Counted from the first letter of the stretch, positions 8,347 through 17,890 are shown. The stretch is 17,926 nt of DNA from Scedosporium boydii (GCA_002221725.1 NJFT01000394.1:1-17926), one strand, 5' to 3'. Numbers and translations: made by a program. Notes: a model not told the origin generated them from the sequence alone.

Positions 8347-9564
8347 ATGGAAGACGTGAGTACTGATTCAAAGTCATTTCCGGTGTCCTTTATGCTCACA
8401 TCGCGGAACAATAGCAGACCAGCCAGACCGACATGCTCCCCTCAGTGCCCCCGACCACCCTTCCTCGCCCGAAGGTAGGCCCATCTCGACATGAACATAG
8501 GTTTTTGGTTTTGTCAGTAGACATGCACCTGACTGACGAAGTACTTTTGTCCATAGCCCGGAACCCCCGAAGTATACCAGTCACGTTTCCCTCTTGACTC
8601 CCAGATCTAGTGCCAACAAACGCTTGCCCCTTCCTAATTAGTGGCATGAAGACCAGGCCAGAGTATTACCTTCCTCAGCCATACCGGATTATATTGTGCT
8701 CCAATATCAAGCTCACGAACCATTCATTTAGAAAAGCATGAAAAGGGCCGAGGTGACAGCTTCCGTTTTGTGACTGTACATCGTTTGATTTAGGAGTCAA
8801 CAATGACAAGCATATAATGTTATAGATTAAAATACGGAAGAGGAGTGTAAGTTGTGCCGCCGCCGCATTATTCTCTATAACCGATTCCCTTCTCTTAAAT
8901 ACTAATACTCAATTTAGAACCTTCGAACCAGAATTGAGGTAAATCTATACATTCTGCCTCCTTGTTTTATGTTTCGATGCTGACCTGATTCTTGCGAAGT
9001 GCGCACGACGATCGTTGGATGTAAGTATCCATGTCTCTAAGGCCACATTCCTACTGCTTGGAATTTCGATGCTGACCTGCTTGGCCCGCCCTAAAGCGCC
9101 TTCAGTTCAGTTTGGTCGTAAGTATTTGTCCTGGTTGTCGCTCTATTTATTCAAAACTGTAGTTGAAGGGAGCAAGATTTTTTGACTAACACTCGTTGAA
9201 GAGTACCGAGCAAGAGCTGGACGTAAGGTTGCCTACAATACAGATTCCCTATTAGGCCAAGGCTGACTTTCCGCCGGCCTAACAGGATTTTATCAAAAGA
9301 GTGGTTGTAGGCGCTAGAACCACTTGATACATTTGTATTCACACTATATGCGATACTGACATCGCGGTATATGAAGGACCACAGGAAGTCGGCAAAGGCA
9401 AGTGCTGGGTCCTCTATAAGGGAAACACATAGCGGTGACTGCATAGGTTAGCTGACATTTGGGGTCTTGATAGGACTTCGTGAACAAGGCGTAAGTATTA
9501 CGTTCCTCGGGCACTGCTACCGCTCCGTCTTTCCATGACGCCTATTTCTAGCGTGAATGGCTAA
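8347..9564 (+). CDS. 99-aa coiled-coil protein built from 21-nt heptad microexons
   Basis: Proposed exons: 8347-8355, 8418-8474, 8557-8571, 8642-8662, 8732-8752, 8826-8846, 8918-8938, 9000-9020, 9097-9117, 9202-9222, 9286-9306, 9377-9397, 9474-9490, 9552-9564. Together they make exactly 300 nt, ATG to TAA, with no internal stop. Exons 4-12 are each 21 nt and phase 0, so each encodes seven residues. The 13 introns are 61-84 nt with fungal donors (mostly GTAAGT-like; intron 12 uses GCAAGT), CTGAC/CTAAT-type branch sites in most, and AG acceptors. Residues 4-27 are proline-rich (SVPPTTLPRPK, PGTPE); residues 28-97 form ten heptads. Residues 6 and 2 of successive heptads act as core positions a and d: the 2/6 pairs are H/A, S/A, K/R, L/I, A/L, L/L, T/L, F/V, H/A and F/A, so the middle is the strongest coiled coil. 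There is no signal peptide or membrane segment. Exon 11 (DFIKRVV) and exons 13-14 (DFVNKAV) resemble each other. Intron 1 has a tandem acceptor (ATAGCAG). I do not recognise the family; an adaptor or oligomerisation role is inference. Confidence 0.85.
8972..9079 (+). repeat. 16-bp repeat shared by introns 7 and 8 of the microexon gene
   Basis: TTTCGATGCTGACCTG occurs at 8972-8987 in intron 7 and again at 9064-9079 in intron 8, 92 bp apart, close to one exon-plus-intron unit. It includes the branch site CTGAC. This suggests that exon-intron units were copied in tandem. Confidence 0.75.
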
Positions 9565-10053
9565 TAGGAATAGAACCTTTGACGGCTCCATTTGGATCTG
9601 GGACGGCGATGTTGTTCCTTCTTCTCTTGGTGCGCTCCCAAGGCGAGCTTCAGGATACATCTTGTTGGGATTGCGTCAGACAAGATGATAGATTAGGGGT
9701 TCTCCGTCATTTACACTACAGGCATATAAGATTGAGATATTGAAAGTCGCGATTATCCCAAGGACTTATGGTATTAAAAACTATCTATCCTTCATATGAA
9801 GGATTCCAGTGTCTTTGGACAGGTTGCTTGTCTGCATGGAATGTCACATCACTGGGCAACATTATTAAAACGTCAGCCCTGCGGCCGAGAGAGGATTATC
9901 CGGAGCGCTAGAGCTCACATCAATTACCTGGCTCTAGAAAGCCCATAGTCACCCACAGCACCACTGATCTGTCGGTTCTAAACTATTAGCTGTCTGGCAA
10001 AGCCAGTTAGCCAGAAGCTAGTCCAGGTTGTCATTGTCCTCCATGCTAGTTTA
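9565..10053. other. 3' flank of the microexon gene
   Basis: No frame or splice chain is supported. It contains the perfect palindrome at 9787-9804 and a short hairpin, CTGGC-AAA-GCCAG, at 9994-10006. Confidence 0.5.
9787..9804. repeat. perfect 18-bp palindrome
   Basis: ATCCTTCATATGAAGGAT equals its own reverse complement. It lies about 220 bp past the stop of the microexon gene. It could be a protein-binding site or a transcript hairpin; no function is shown. A shorter perfect palindrome, TGATGATATCATCA, lies at 10069-10082. Confidence 0.7.
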
Positions 10054-10257
10054 CTATTTTGTCGCATTTGATGATATCATCATTTGACAGCTATAAATAA
10101 CGCCACGGGTCGCCGCCGAGTGGGAGACAGCCGCCGAAGTCAATTGAGCCCAGTCATAGGTAGGTACAATCTCGGCATCAGCATCGGGAACCGACAACTC
10201 AGATGTTGCCTCGGAAATATCTCCTGGTGCAGCTCCGATCACGCAAGGCTCGGCCAT
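10054..10257 (-). CDS. uncertain small ORF, 67 codons
   Basis: From the ATG at 10255-10257 the minus strand is open to a stop at 10054. The protein is acidic in its first half (GDISEATSELSVPDADAEIV) and then serine/alanine-rich. No domain, signal peptide or splice extension is seen, and there is no clear promoter. It may be a chance frame. Confidence 0.25.
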   Translation of the reverse strand: MAEPCVIGAAPGDISEATSELSVPDADAEIVPTYDWAQLTSAAVSHSAATRGVIYSCQMMISSNATK

Positions 10258-11257
10258 TCTCAAGATCAGAAAACTTGTTGATTTTACAGAATGGGCATTT
10301 CGGTCGTAAGGTCAGATGCGCGTCATCTTCGTATGGAAGCGACGGCAGACTGCCGGCCTTGGCCGTTGCCACCCCGTGGCATGCCCTACGTGCTTGAGTG
10401 GGTGTTGTTGCCCATGGTCGAAGCCGCCCCGACCCCGATTACGGGTGCCTGGCTAGGCTTGAGCGGAATGTGACATTGGGGAGCGGGGGACTCTGCAGAT
10501 TGGCCAAAGGACCGACATTCCGCCGCTGCCAGAGCGGATGTTGCCCAATGGTGGATGCAAGATGGCCTTGCATCGAGCTTCGGTGCCCAGAAAAGCGCAC
10601 CAGATGTTCAAGGAGCCACCTCTAATGTGACCCGCGGGCTTACAAGCGTCACTAGCGCCAACAGCCACTGGGTTGACTTACCAGGCAGATCCATGAAGTT
10701 GCCCTCCACCCCCTGTGCGAGCGGCACAGCCCGGATCGATCCAAGCCTGCATCAACACCACCTCACCAGCTCCCGGTCGACCCGATGCGCGGATATGATA
10801 TAGTGGCAATCCTCCGAACTTGCCATCAGCTCTACCTGAACTGGCCTTCCAATATCCCACATACTAATCGCCCCCCTCCCCTCTTTTCCCGACCGGACGC
10901 ATCTCATCCTGCATGAATCAAGAGGCCTCATTATTTTACTCGGCAGACGCACTATTACGTTCTCAATTATTTGCCACGTCAGGATGGATCTGGCGGGTGA
11001 AGAGGGCGTATTAGGCGATGGTCTTTATTGATGTGCTGCCGGTTTTTCTTGGTGTCCGTCCTGTGAGCCAACAGCGATTTAGACAAAGAAAAGAGGATGT
11101 CTCCGTCTAGAAACTGGCATTTTCAGGCCACGCCCACTATTCGCTACACAGCCATACTTTAACCAGCCGATCACTCGAGAATCATCTTCCTTCACCCAGC
11201 AGTTCTCAGTCGACCTGCCTCCACCTCTTCTCGCCAGCCCTACGTAGGGCACCTTTT
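10258..11257. other. intergenic, locally GC-rich, no supported gene
   Basis: 10290-10760 is richer in G and C than its flanks and contains several overlapping open frames of 60-82 codons on both strands, none with a recognisable motif. CGGCAG-A-CTGCCG at 10343-10355 is an inverted CGG/CCG pair of the kind zinc-cluster factors can bind. The right end is the 3' flank of the secreted-protein gene. Confidence 0.4.
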
Positions 11258-11905
11258 TCACCAGTTGCAGGCAATCTCCTCGTCAGGGCGCCAAATGAAA
11301 CGGTCCACGATATTTCCGCAGCCTCCCAAGGCGACCCCACCCATTCTGTAGCATTTCTTGACGCCATTGTCCTTCCAGATGCGGTGGGCGCGTCTGTTGG
11401 GAGGATCTACACAGATTGACTGGGGGCGATTGCAAGCAGTCAAGTCGTAGCATCCACCGGCGTCCGGTCCGCCCGAGCCAATCTTCTTGCGATAACACTT
11501 GTCGCAGTCGTTGATGCGCATATCCTGGTCCATCCAGAACAAGGTGGTGGGGGGAGCGCCCCCCACGCCTGGCTGCGGGATCGCGATCCAGGTGAAGACC
11601 GTGTCGAAACCTTTGTTGTAGTCGGGGCATGTGCCTTGATCACAAGCCCCGGACATAATCGTGACGCCGGCCGAGTTCGCGGGGGTCGCAGGAGCCTCCT
11701 CGGCTACTTCTAATCCGTACTGGATCCTCAACTCGTTGATCAGGTCCGTGTTGTTGCTGATGTCGATGGAACCTTCGGGGAAGACGGGTGGGGTGAAGTC
11801 ATCAACGGGTGCAGGGTCTCCGGAGGAAGAAGATGCGGAAGCGAGGGGAGAGGCCTGGACGGAGCCGATTAAGACCAGAAGAAAAGCCTTTTGGATAGAA
11901 ACCAT
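11258..11905 (-). CDS. small secreted protein with ten cysteines
   Basis: An intronless protein of 215 residues if started at the ATG at 11903-11905, chosen because its context is CACCATGG and a classic signal peptide follows at once (QKAFLLVLIGSVQA, then likely cleavage before SPLAS). An ATG 39 nt upstream would add 13 residues before the signal. After an acidic, proline/serine-rich stretch to about residue 80 comes a compact domain with cysteines at 88, 93, 134, 137, 152, 158, 165, 185, 196 and 213: ten residues, enough for five disulphides. Motifs include ACDQGTCPDYN, NDCDKCY, GGCYDLTACN, GGCGN and the terminal ACNW. One NNT glycosylation site is near residue 51. Similar uncharacterised secreted proteins occur in many filamentous fungi, as far as I recall; the function (effector-like, wall or extracellular) is not known. 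Confidence 0.85.
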   Translation of the reverse strand: MVSIQKAFLLVLIGSVQASPLASASSSSGDPAPVDDFTPPVFPEGSIDISNNTDLINELRIQYGLEVAEEAPATPANSAGVTIMSGACDQGTCPDYNKGFDTVFTWIAIPQPGVGGAPPTTLFWMDQDMRINDCDKCYRKKIGSGGPDAGGCYDLTACNRPQSICVDPPNRRAHRIWKDNGVKKCYRMGGVALGGCGNIVDRFIWRPDEEIACNW

Positions 11906-12052
11906 GGTGAAGGCTGGCTTGACGAACGGAAGAGTGGATAGCAATTGGCAATGTGTAAGAGGGTTAAGGATCGAAACAATAAGTGCTGGAGCTCGATGCT
12001 TGATGGCGTTGCTGGCCGTGAACTAAACGAGGCGGAAGGAGGAGCTTGAAGC

Positions 12053-12062
12053 TTTATATATA
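12053..12062 (-). promoter_or_regulatory. TATA box of the secreted-protein gene
   Basis: Read on the minus strand this is TATATATAAA, about 150 bp upstream of the preferred start at 11905, leaving a plausible leader of about 120 nt. Confidence 0.6.
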
Positions 12063-12159
12063 GTTTTAGCAGGGACAATCGGGATGTAGATATGCTGCCT
12101 ATGCTGTTGATCATCGCCCTCTTCACAGACATTATACGAAAAATCCTACGAGCAGGATT

Positions 12160-12716
12160 TCAATAGTTCCATGATCTTGGGTCCTGGCCAAATAGACCAA
12201 CCCCCCAACGTGGGACACCCCTAATTGCCTCACCATGAACCTGACCTTGCTGATCTACCAACGCATACAAGTACTTGGAAGGGAACATTTCAGGATTAGT
12301 GATAATGGTACCCTCTATCGCAGCCGAGTTAGCCGACACCTGAGAAGTTGTTGGGAAAGCAGGGATCAGTGACCTCCCTCTTACAGAGTCGCATTCTCCA
12401 GAAATGCTGGCGTCAACGATACAACATGAAGATCGCAGCCTCCTGAGTTGCCCCCACACAACCGGGATTAACCGTCCTCGATTGGAGAATTTGAGTAATC
12501 TTACCTGTGCTGCGCTGGGTGATTGATGAGGCGAAATGGAATACGTCGTGACATTGAATGCCCTCTTCTGGACAGAAGGGAGCGTTCCTTACGTGCGTTA
12601 GCTCGAAAATGTAACACGGCGAGGCACATCAAAGGAATTGGTCGTATGCAGGTGAGCGTGTGGCGACAGAGTGACATACAAGGATGCAGTCTGTACGGCG
12701 CAGCACGATTCTTCAC
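12160..12716 (-). CDS. uncertain two-exon ORF
   Basis: ATG at 12716; exon 1 to 12505; a 62-nt intron 12504-12443 (GTAAGA donor, CTCAG acceptor); exon 2 from 12442 to the stop at 12160, 164 codons in phase. The C-terminal part is the more protein-like (FPSKYLYALVDQQGQVHGEA, then RWGVGLFGQDPRSW). Exon 1 is arginine- and cysteine-rich and may be a chance frame. A second possible intron of 45 nt (12392-12348) would keep the frame. No family is recognised. Confidence 0.25.
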
Positions 12717-12886
12717 GACTCGACGACCTTGCTCCGCTGGAGGGTTACATTACTGTGCCGACCTACCCCGGTGCTGCATGGAAATGGCTCTTTCAGTTGT
12801 ATGAAGCTATTTCTCCGTCCTTTTGGGATCTCGATATTGACGGCTTGCATGCGAAGGATTGGCTTTTTGTGATACGAGGCTTATAG
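12671..12886 (+). CDS. uncertain open frame, possible exon
   Basis: An open stretch of about 70 codons without a good ATG at its start, reading EGYITVPTYPGAAWKWLFQL and then SPSFWDLDIDGLHAKDW. Composition is protein-like, but it lacks a start and overlaps other candidates. It could be an exon of an unresolved gene or a gene remnant. Confidence 0.2.
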   Translation: MTYKDAVCTAQHDSSRLDDLAPLEGYITVPTYPGAAWKWLFQLYEAISPSFWDLDIDGLHAKDWLFVIRGL

Positions 12887-13129
12887 GGCTGATGGATCTA
12901 TTTCTATGGGCGGGGGAACAGGCGCGAAGCCAAGAACTCTCTCGGGAATTTGGCCGTAAGTGTTGGTGGCTGCTGACTCGCGACAACTGTTCGAGTTCTT
13001 GTCACGGAGTAAGCTGATATCATAGCAAGTAGAGCTAGTACTATGAGACTCGTGAGCACTTGTAGCCTTTATTCGCTGCTGTTTCTGGTGCTGAGAGTGA
13101 AGATCATCGAAGATATTTGACAGAAGCAT
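12881..13129 (-). CDS. uncertain small ORF, 82 aa
   Basis: Starts at ATG 13129 and reads MLLSNIFDDLHSQHQKQQ, then a serine/threonine-rich middle, then YGQIPERVLGFAPVPPPIEI before the stop. It has no signal peptide or known domain. The plus strand over the same bases has a plausible 70-nt intron (12956-13025), so the coding strand is unsettled. Confidence 0.3.
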   Translation of the reverse strand: MLLSNIFDDLHSQHQKQQRIKATSAHESHSTSSTCYDISLLRDKNSNSCRESAATNTYGQIPERVLGFAPVPPPIEIDPSAL

Positions 13130-13140
13130 GACACGATGAA

Positions 13141-14149
13141 GCTTCCTTGTGTTGTCAGCATCGGCTTTGGCACCTAGTCAAGATCGGACCCAACGATTAT
13201 CACTGCCTTCTTCGCCGAGCCATCAATCCAGGAATTCCTTGTTTCCTACTACAACCCCTCCTCCCCCTACCGCGCAACCTGAACTACGGCAGATTTATCC
13301 TCGAATTGGAGGTCTTTAATATTCATTGATGGCCCCACCTAGGCAGGTCCAAAGCGGCTCATCAGGGCTATGAGAGCCCTTGGAGAAGTGCGTTGCCTAA
13401 ACCTCCTGTCAATCGAGAGAGGACGGATTATGCTAGATATTAATCGGGGCGATGCAAGGTTTCAAGTTCAGCCCGATTTCCAACAAGAATAAATTTTAAT
13501 GCGCGTTGCCGGCTCCAGGCCATTTCCCTCTTCTTCATCCATATCCCCCTCCCATCAAACCCCATTAGCTCTACTGAGCCCCAACCTAAGATGCTGACGC
13601 TTTCGGGCATCGTTTCTATTCCAGGCCGATTGCCCTTCTTGGAACAAAAAATTGAACCGTCCAATGGCTATAATAGAGGCCAAGTTTCTGCCCCTGACAG
13701 TTCCCGGCCCTCTACACATCGATAGCCCGTCAATACACCAAGTAGTCATACCTTCTGGCCTTGGAAAAGATGCCTTTGCTGTCACATCACAGGGCCGCTA
13801 GAGGGCGCCAGTAGGACGAGTGGGGCTCCGGGGCGTCTCAGAAGGTGTCAAAATGGATAAGTGGCATTGAATTTGGCACGGGAATCCGGATCGATCCGGC
13901 CAAGGAAGAACTTTTCACCCCTATTCTGACCTTGATGAGTACACACATCTGTATCCCTCTAATCGGATGTTGGATATAGTCCAACAGAAGAACAGAGCCA
14001 ACACAGAACAGCAATTGATCACGATAGGGTGGGCAGAGACTGACACCAGGTTAAGTAGTGAATGCCTACATAGTTAAGACGAGTCTTTTCCTAGCTAAGG
14101 AATAAGCAAGAAAGAAGAGCTAAGACCTACAGATCAGGGCGAGGCCAAT
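13141..14149. other. gene-poor stretch
   Basis: Only frames of 60-76 codons without motifs occur here (for example 13440-13664 and 13555-13785 on the minus strand, which overlap each other). No splice chain or RNA gene could be identified. Confidence 0.5.
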
Positions 14150-14265
14150 GTTTCTAATATTTTCTTAGTTATTATATTTTAATTTACATATAATAATTTA
14201 CGTTATTTTATGGGATTTTTCTATTATATTTTACAACAGGATGCTAATAGTCAAGCAATTGGGGC
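14150..14265. other. small AT-rich patch, possible repeat relic
   Basis: A short tract of almost pure A and T, like a reduced version of the block at 5840-6210, bordered by purine-rich sequence such as AGCAAGAAAGAAGAGCTAAG. It may be the remains of another mutated repeat, but no ends or coding traces are visible. Confidence 0.35.
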
Positions 14266-16228
14266 TCTATGGATAAAATTTACGAAGGCTAAGAGAGCTG
14301 AAGGAAAAGAACAGTGGACCTCGGCATGAAGGAAAGGAACGATGCTAGCTGCTTTAAGGACTTGTAGAGGGTTATAGGAGAGCCATGATGGAGGATATGT
14401 AAGACTAACCTAAACAATAAGAAATAAGAGAGGGATTAGTGATTCGTGATGGTGATATTCTAATATCTACACCTGTCATTGGCTCTACTTGTTCCGCTGT
14501 TTCCTTGACTCTCTGACGTGGCCACCTTTACAACTGCATTTTATAGGAGCACCAACAAGGAAAGATACTTTATTAGCCTTTCTCCTCGGACCACTAGACT
14601 AGAAATATTTAAAATGCTCTTGTGCATTGTGCTAGATAAACTACTTCCTAAACTACGACCGAAGGCGATAGTCAGGCTTCAATATATTTCGTCTTGGGGT
14701 TGTTGAACCCTGGCGATCTTGTCAATTTCACCATGGACCCAAAAGTGCTACTTAGGTATTCCGGCAAGTCACATGGAAAGAGCCGCACGTTCCACCTTTC
14801 TTACACATATAAGAGTAGGGTTGTTACAACAGATGAGGTAGGAGGAATTCAGGAAGACAGGCGGAACGACGGGACGCATTCGACTTAGGGTGCTCAGTGG
14901 TGTCCCTAGTCTACGAGAGCTATTTCGCAGAGTCATTACTTATTTTCATTTCATTTTTCAATACTATGCTTCTTATTACTTTACTTCTATTTCCTTCTAG
15001 TGGTGCTATGCGACGCTGTTCCCCACTGATCGTCACATTCCCTCCAACCATGCGAGGTTGCTACGACTGTTTTGTGACCATTGTACTTGCTCCGACTTCT
15101 GCTTATTCGACGAGAGCGGGCTATGCACTACGAATCTTGGGTTGTGCTGCCCAGCCCTGCGGCTGTTCCAGCCACGGGCCTTTTTTGATCCACCATCGGG
15201 GGTTGTGAGGTTGGGTTAGGTACAAGCGTGGGGGGCAGCTGGTTGAACTTTTCCTAAAGCGGGCGCTAATATCCGCGTTACTATCCGGTGCCGGACCCTG
15301 GGCAAGGATGAAGGGAGCCAATTCGGAATGGAATGCCCAGACAGGTTGGGCCTTCCACACATTATTGCCTCCTCAGGAGACTACAATGGAGAAAGCGGGT
15401 TCCAGAGTTGCAATATAGATTTGGTAGTTTTCGTCTACAAAGTGAAGTGAGATACGCTGCCAGCTTACCAATTTCGTCCCTAACCAACTCGCCCTCATAT
15501 GACGACGCAGTTCCGGTTTGAGTGGGTAGCGAGTCTAGGCGGGTCCGTTGTTCGTAAACATGGACCTATTGATGACCCGTTCACTGATCTGCCGCGCTTG
15601 ACAGGCATTGATAGGCATTGAGAGGCATTCTCCAAAAATCCCCAAAAACTCCGGTTGGTTCGGACTGAACTTTTGTCCGCGTGGCACGGAACCCGGACTT
15701 CAAACGTTGGCTGATGCCTCGGAAGCATGCGAACAGCCAGTAGAAGTGCCGGCATCGACATCTGTCGTTCGAGACTGTGGGTCCTCAAAGCTGGGCCGAA
15801 CAGTGGATCACCGCGGAACGCTGCGTCGGGACGCAAGGCCGAGAAGGCTGGAAAATTCCGTCATGGTGAAATCGAGCCCACTGTGGGGAAGAGAGAAGAG
15901 ATAAGGCCATTTAGATAACTCTATTGTTGCCTGGTGTGGACCCGGATGGGCGATCCCCGTGGAAATGGCGTTGAAATGGGGAACTCATCGCGCTCTTGAA
16001 TGTTGGTCTCGATCGGCTATCCGCGGCGCGGCAAACATCGGCTTTTCTGGTCTTAGACCGACCTTTACGAAGCCCAGCACTTCAACACAAGGAATTTCAT
16101 CAACGTGCTATCAAGCTAGGGAGGATATGCGGTCCGATGGAGACGGTGAAAGAATTTTCTGTCATAAATTGGCCGATAAATCATAGTAGCGTTGATATGA
16201 CGAAAGGGTCGAAATCGACTAGTGCGGG
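14266..16228. other. intergenic and upstream region of the MCT-like gene
   Basis: Several frames of 60-113 codons are open, none convincing. A near-palindrome, GATATT-CT-AATATC, lies at 14454-14467. The last kilobase is the likely promoter region of the transporter at 16335 and holds several CGG/CCG words (for example ACGGAACCCGG near 15688) that could serve zinc-cluster regulators; this is suggestive only. Confidence 0.4.
15603..15630 (+). repeat. 10-bp tandem repeat, three copies
   Basis: AGGCATTG, AGGCATTG and AGGCATTC start at 15603, 15613 and 15623, a 10-bp period equal to about one helical turn, about 700 bp upstream of the transporter start. Confidence 0.65.
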
Positions 16229-16235
16229 TATATAT
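16229..16235 (+). promoter_or_regulatory. TATA box of the MCT-like gene
   Basis: TATATAT, about 100 bp upstream of the ATG at 16335, in a suitable position for a core promoter. Confidence 0.5.
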
Positions 16236-16334
16236 CATGGAGCCCTTAACCATGAGGATTATGGCTTTTAAGAGTGTGGCAATCGCAGCCAAACTGTTAG
16301 AACTAGGAATCTTCGATCGCCAGAAGGGACAACC

Positions 16335-17890
16335 ATGTCGATGACGACGGTAATAACGAGCCCGGCGCGGGCTACCACAATAACCTCACACCAGGCTAAG
16401 ATCTTCAATGAAGGATCCGTCACACAGCGCGAGTTCAACAGTAGTACAGAATCCTCACCGAGAGGGTCTATCAAAGACGATCCCATCCTAGAAGCATCGC
16501 GTCTAGCCGATCTCGAAGCACCCGATGGAGGCCGCGGCTGGGTTGTCGTCTTGGGGTGTTCGATACTGACGTACTGGTTTATCGGCACAAGCTACAGTTG
16601 GGGAGTCATCCAGAGCGCACTAGTGGAAGATGGTATAGCATCGGCGGCATCTCTCTCCTTTGTCGGCTCGGTGGCTACCTCCTTAGTCTCAGCCTTAGCT
16701 CTCATCACTGCTAAAATAAGCGGGAAGCTTGGTTCGCGATATACGTGTATGATAGGTATCACGATGCTGGGATTGGGTGAGATCCTCGCGGGATTCACGA
16801 CCCATGCTGTCGGTGGCCTGTTTGCAACTGCGGGGGTAGTCTTTGGAATAGGGAATGGCCTCTTGTTTATGGTAAGCCTTGCTCTAGACCGATACCATCC
16901 CTAGATATGTACAGCAAAGAACGCATGACTGACCTAATAATAAGACCGCATCCGTCGCACCTGCTCAATGGTTTTCGAAGAAGCGTGGCCTAGCCAATGG
17001 CATCGTATTTGCAGCTGGTGGCCTCGGAGGCGCAGTTACGAGCCTTGCCATGGGTTCTCTCGTCGACAACGTCGGTCCCGCATGGACCTTCCGCATTCTC
17101 GGTTTCCTCATCCTCGGCACCGGACTTCCCGCTGCTTGGCTCGTCCAGGAACGCCGGAAACCCCCGAGCCGATCCATAGATTGGGGAATCTTCCGAAATG
17201 TCAACTTCTGTCTTCTCTTCGCCGCCGGCGCCATCGGCTCCTTCCCTCTGCTCGTCCCACCTTTCTTCATACCGCTCTACAGCCGCTCCCTTGGGATGGA
17301 GATGAAGATCGGCGCGTTGCTGGTGGCGGGGTTTAACTTCGCCTCGGCCGTGGGGAGGATTCTGTCGGGAGTGCTGAGCGACAGGTTTGGAGCGGTTAAC
17401 ACGCTCCTGTCGGCACTGATGCTCAATGCGCTGACCATACTGATTTTGTGGCCCTTGTCAACCTCGGCAGCGAGTTTGATTGCTTTCGTTATCATCAATG
17501 GCGCATCGAGCGGCGCGTTCTTTTCGGCGATGCCAACAACAGTGGGAAATGTTTTTGGCTCCAACAGGGTGGCCACGGCAATGGGTTTCGTTGTCACAGG
17601 CTGGGTTGGAGGATTCACAATGGTAAGTGTCGCTTTTGAAAGGATTCCAACGTTGTCTTTAGTGTTCGCCATGCTAATGACTCTATTACCGAAAGGGTGC
17701 TCCGATCGCGGGTTATATGCTCGACGCCTTTGGCGGAAGAGAAGCTGGTTTCCAACCATATCGTCCAGCAATTTTCTGGGCTGGAGCGATGGCTCTCGTT
17801 AGCTCGGTGTTGATCGGGATTATGCGGTTGAGGCTGGGTCCGATTAGTATTGGCCGGTTGTCGATTTTTAAGAAACGTTCAACACAGTGA
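16335..17890 (+). CDS. MFS transporter, monocarboxylate-transporter-like family
   Basis: Exons 16335-16871, 16945-17622 and 17696-17890 give 469 residues. Both introns (73 nt each) are phase 0 with GTAAG donors; intron 2 has a GCTAATGA branch site. A cytoplasmic N-terminus of about 62 residues leads to PDGGRGWVVVLGC at 63-75, the family signature at the first membrane segment; the usual second aromatic residue (PDGGWGW) is arginine here. QWFSKKRGLANGI, a central cytoplasmic loop (WLVQERRKPPSRS), GRILSGVLSDRFG and FGSNRVATAMGF follow as in SLC16-like fungal permeases. About 12 membrane segments are expected. It likely moves a monocarboxylate or related compound across the plasma or vacuolar membrane; the substrate is unknown. 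The start ATG has context ACAACCATGTC, and a TATA box lies about 100 bp upstream. The last codons and 3' flank recur at 4673. Confidence 0.9.

Noticed and set aside
8572..8641. Reading exon 3 of the microexon gene on to the TAG at about 8610 (a 39-codon ORF)
   Set aside because: Possible as a short isoform, but the GTATAC donor at 8572 opens a chain of eleven further in-phase exons, which is much stronger evidence.
9151..9444. Minus-strand frame of 97 codons across the microexon gene
   Set aside because: It runs through introns and exons of the spliced plus-strand gene and has no motif; the plus-strand splice chain explains the region far better.
13440..13785. Two overlapping minus-strand frames of 74 and 76 codons
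   Set aside because: They overlap in different frames, lack motifs and have no splice or start support.
17277..17771. Minus-strand frame of 164 codons
   Set aside because: Antisense shadow of exons 2-3 of the MCT-like gene.
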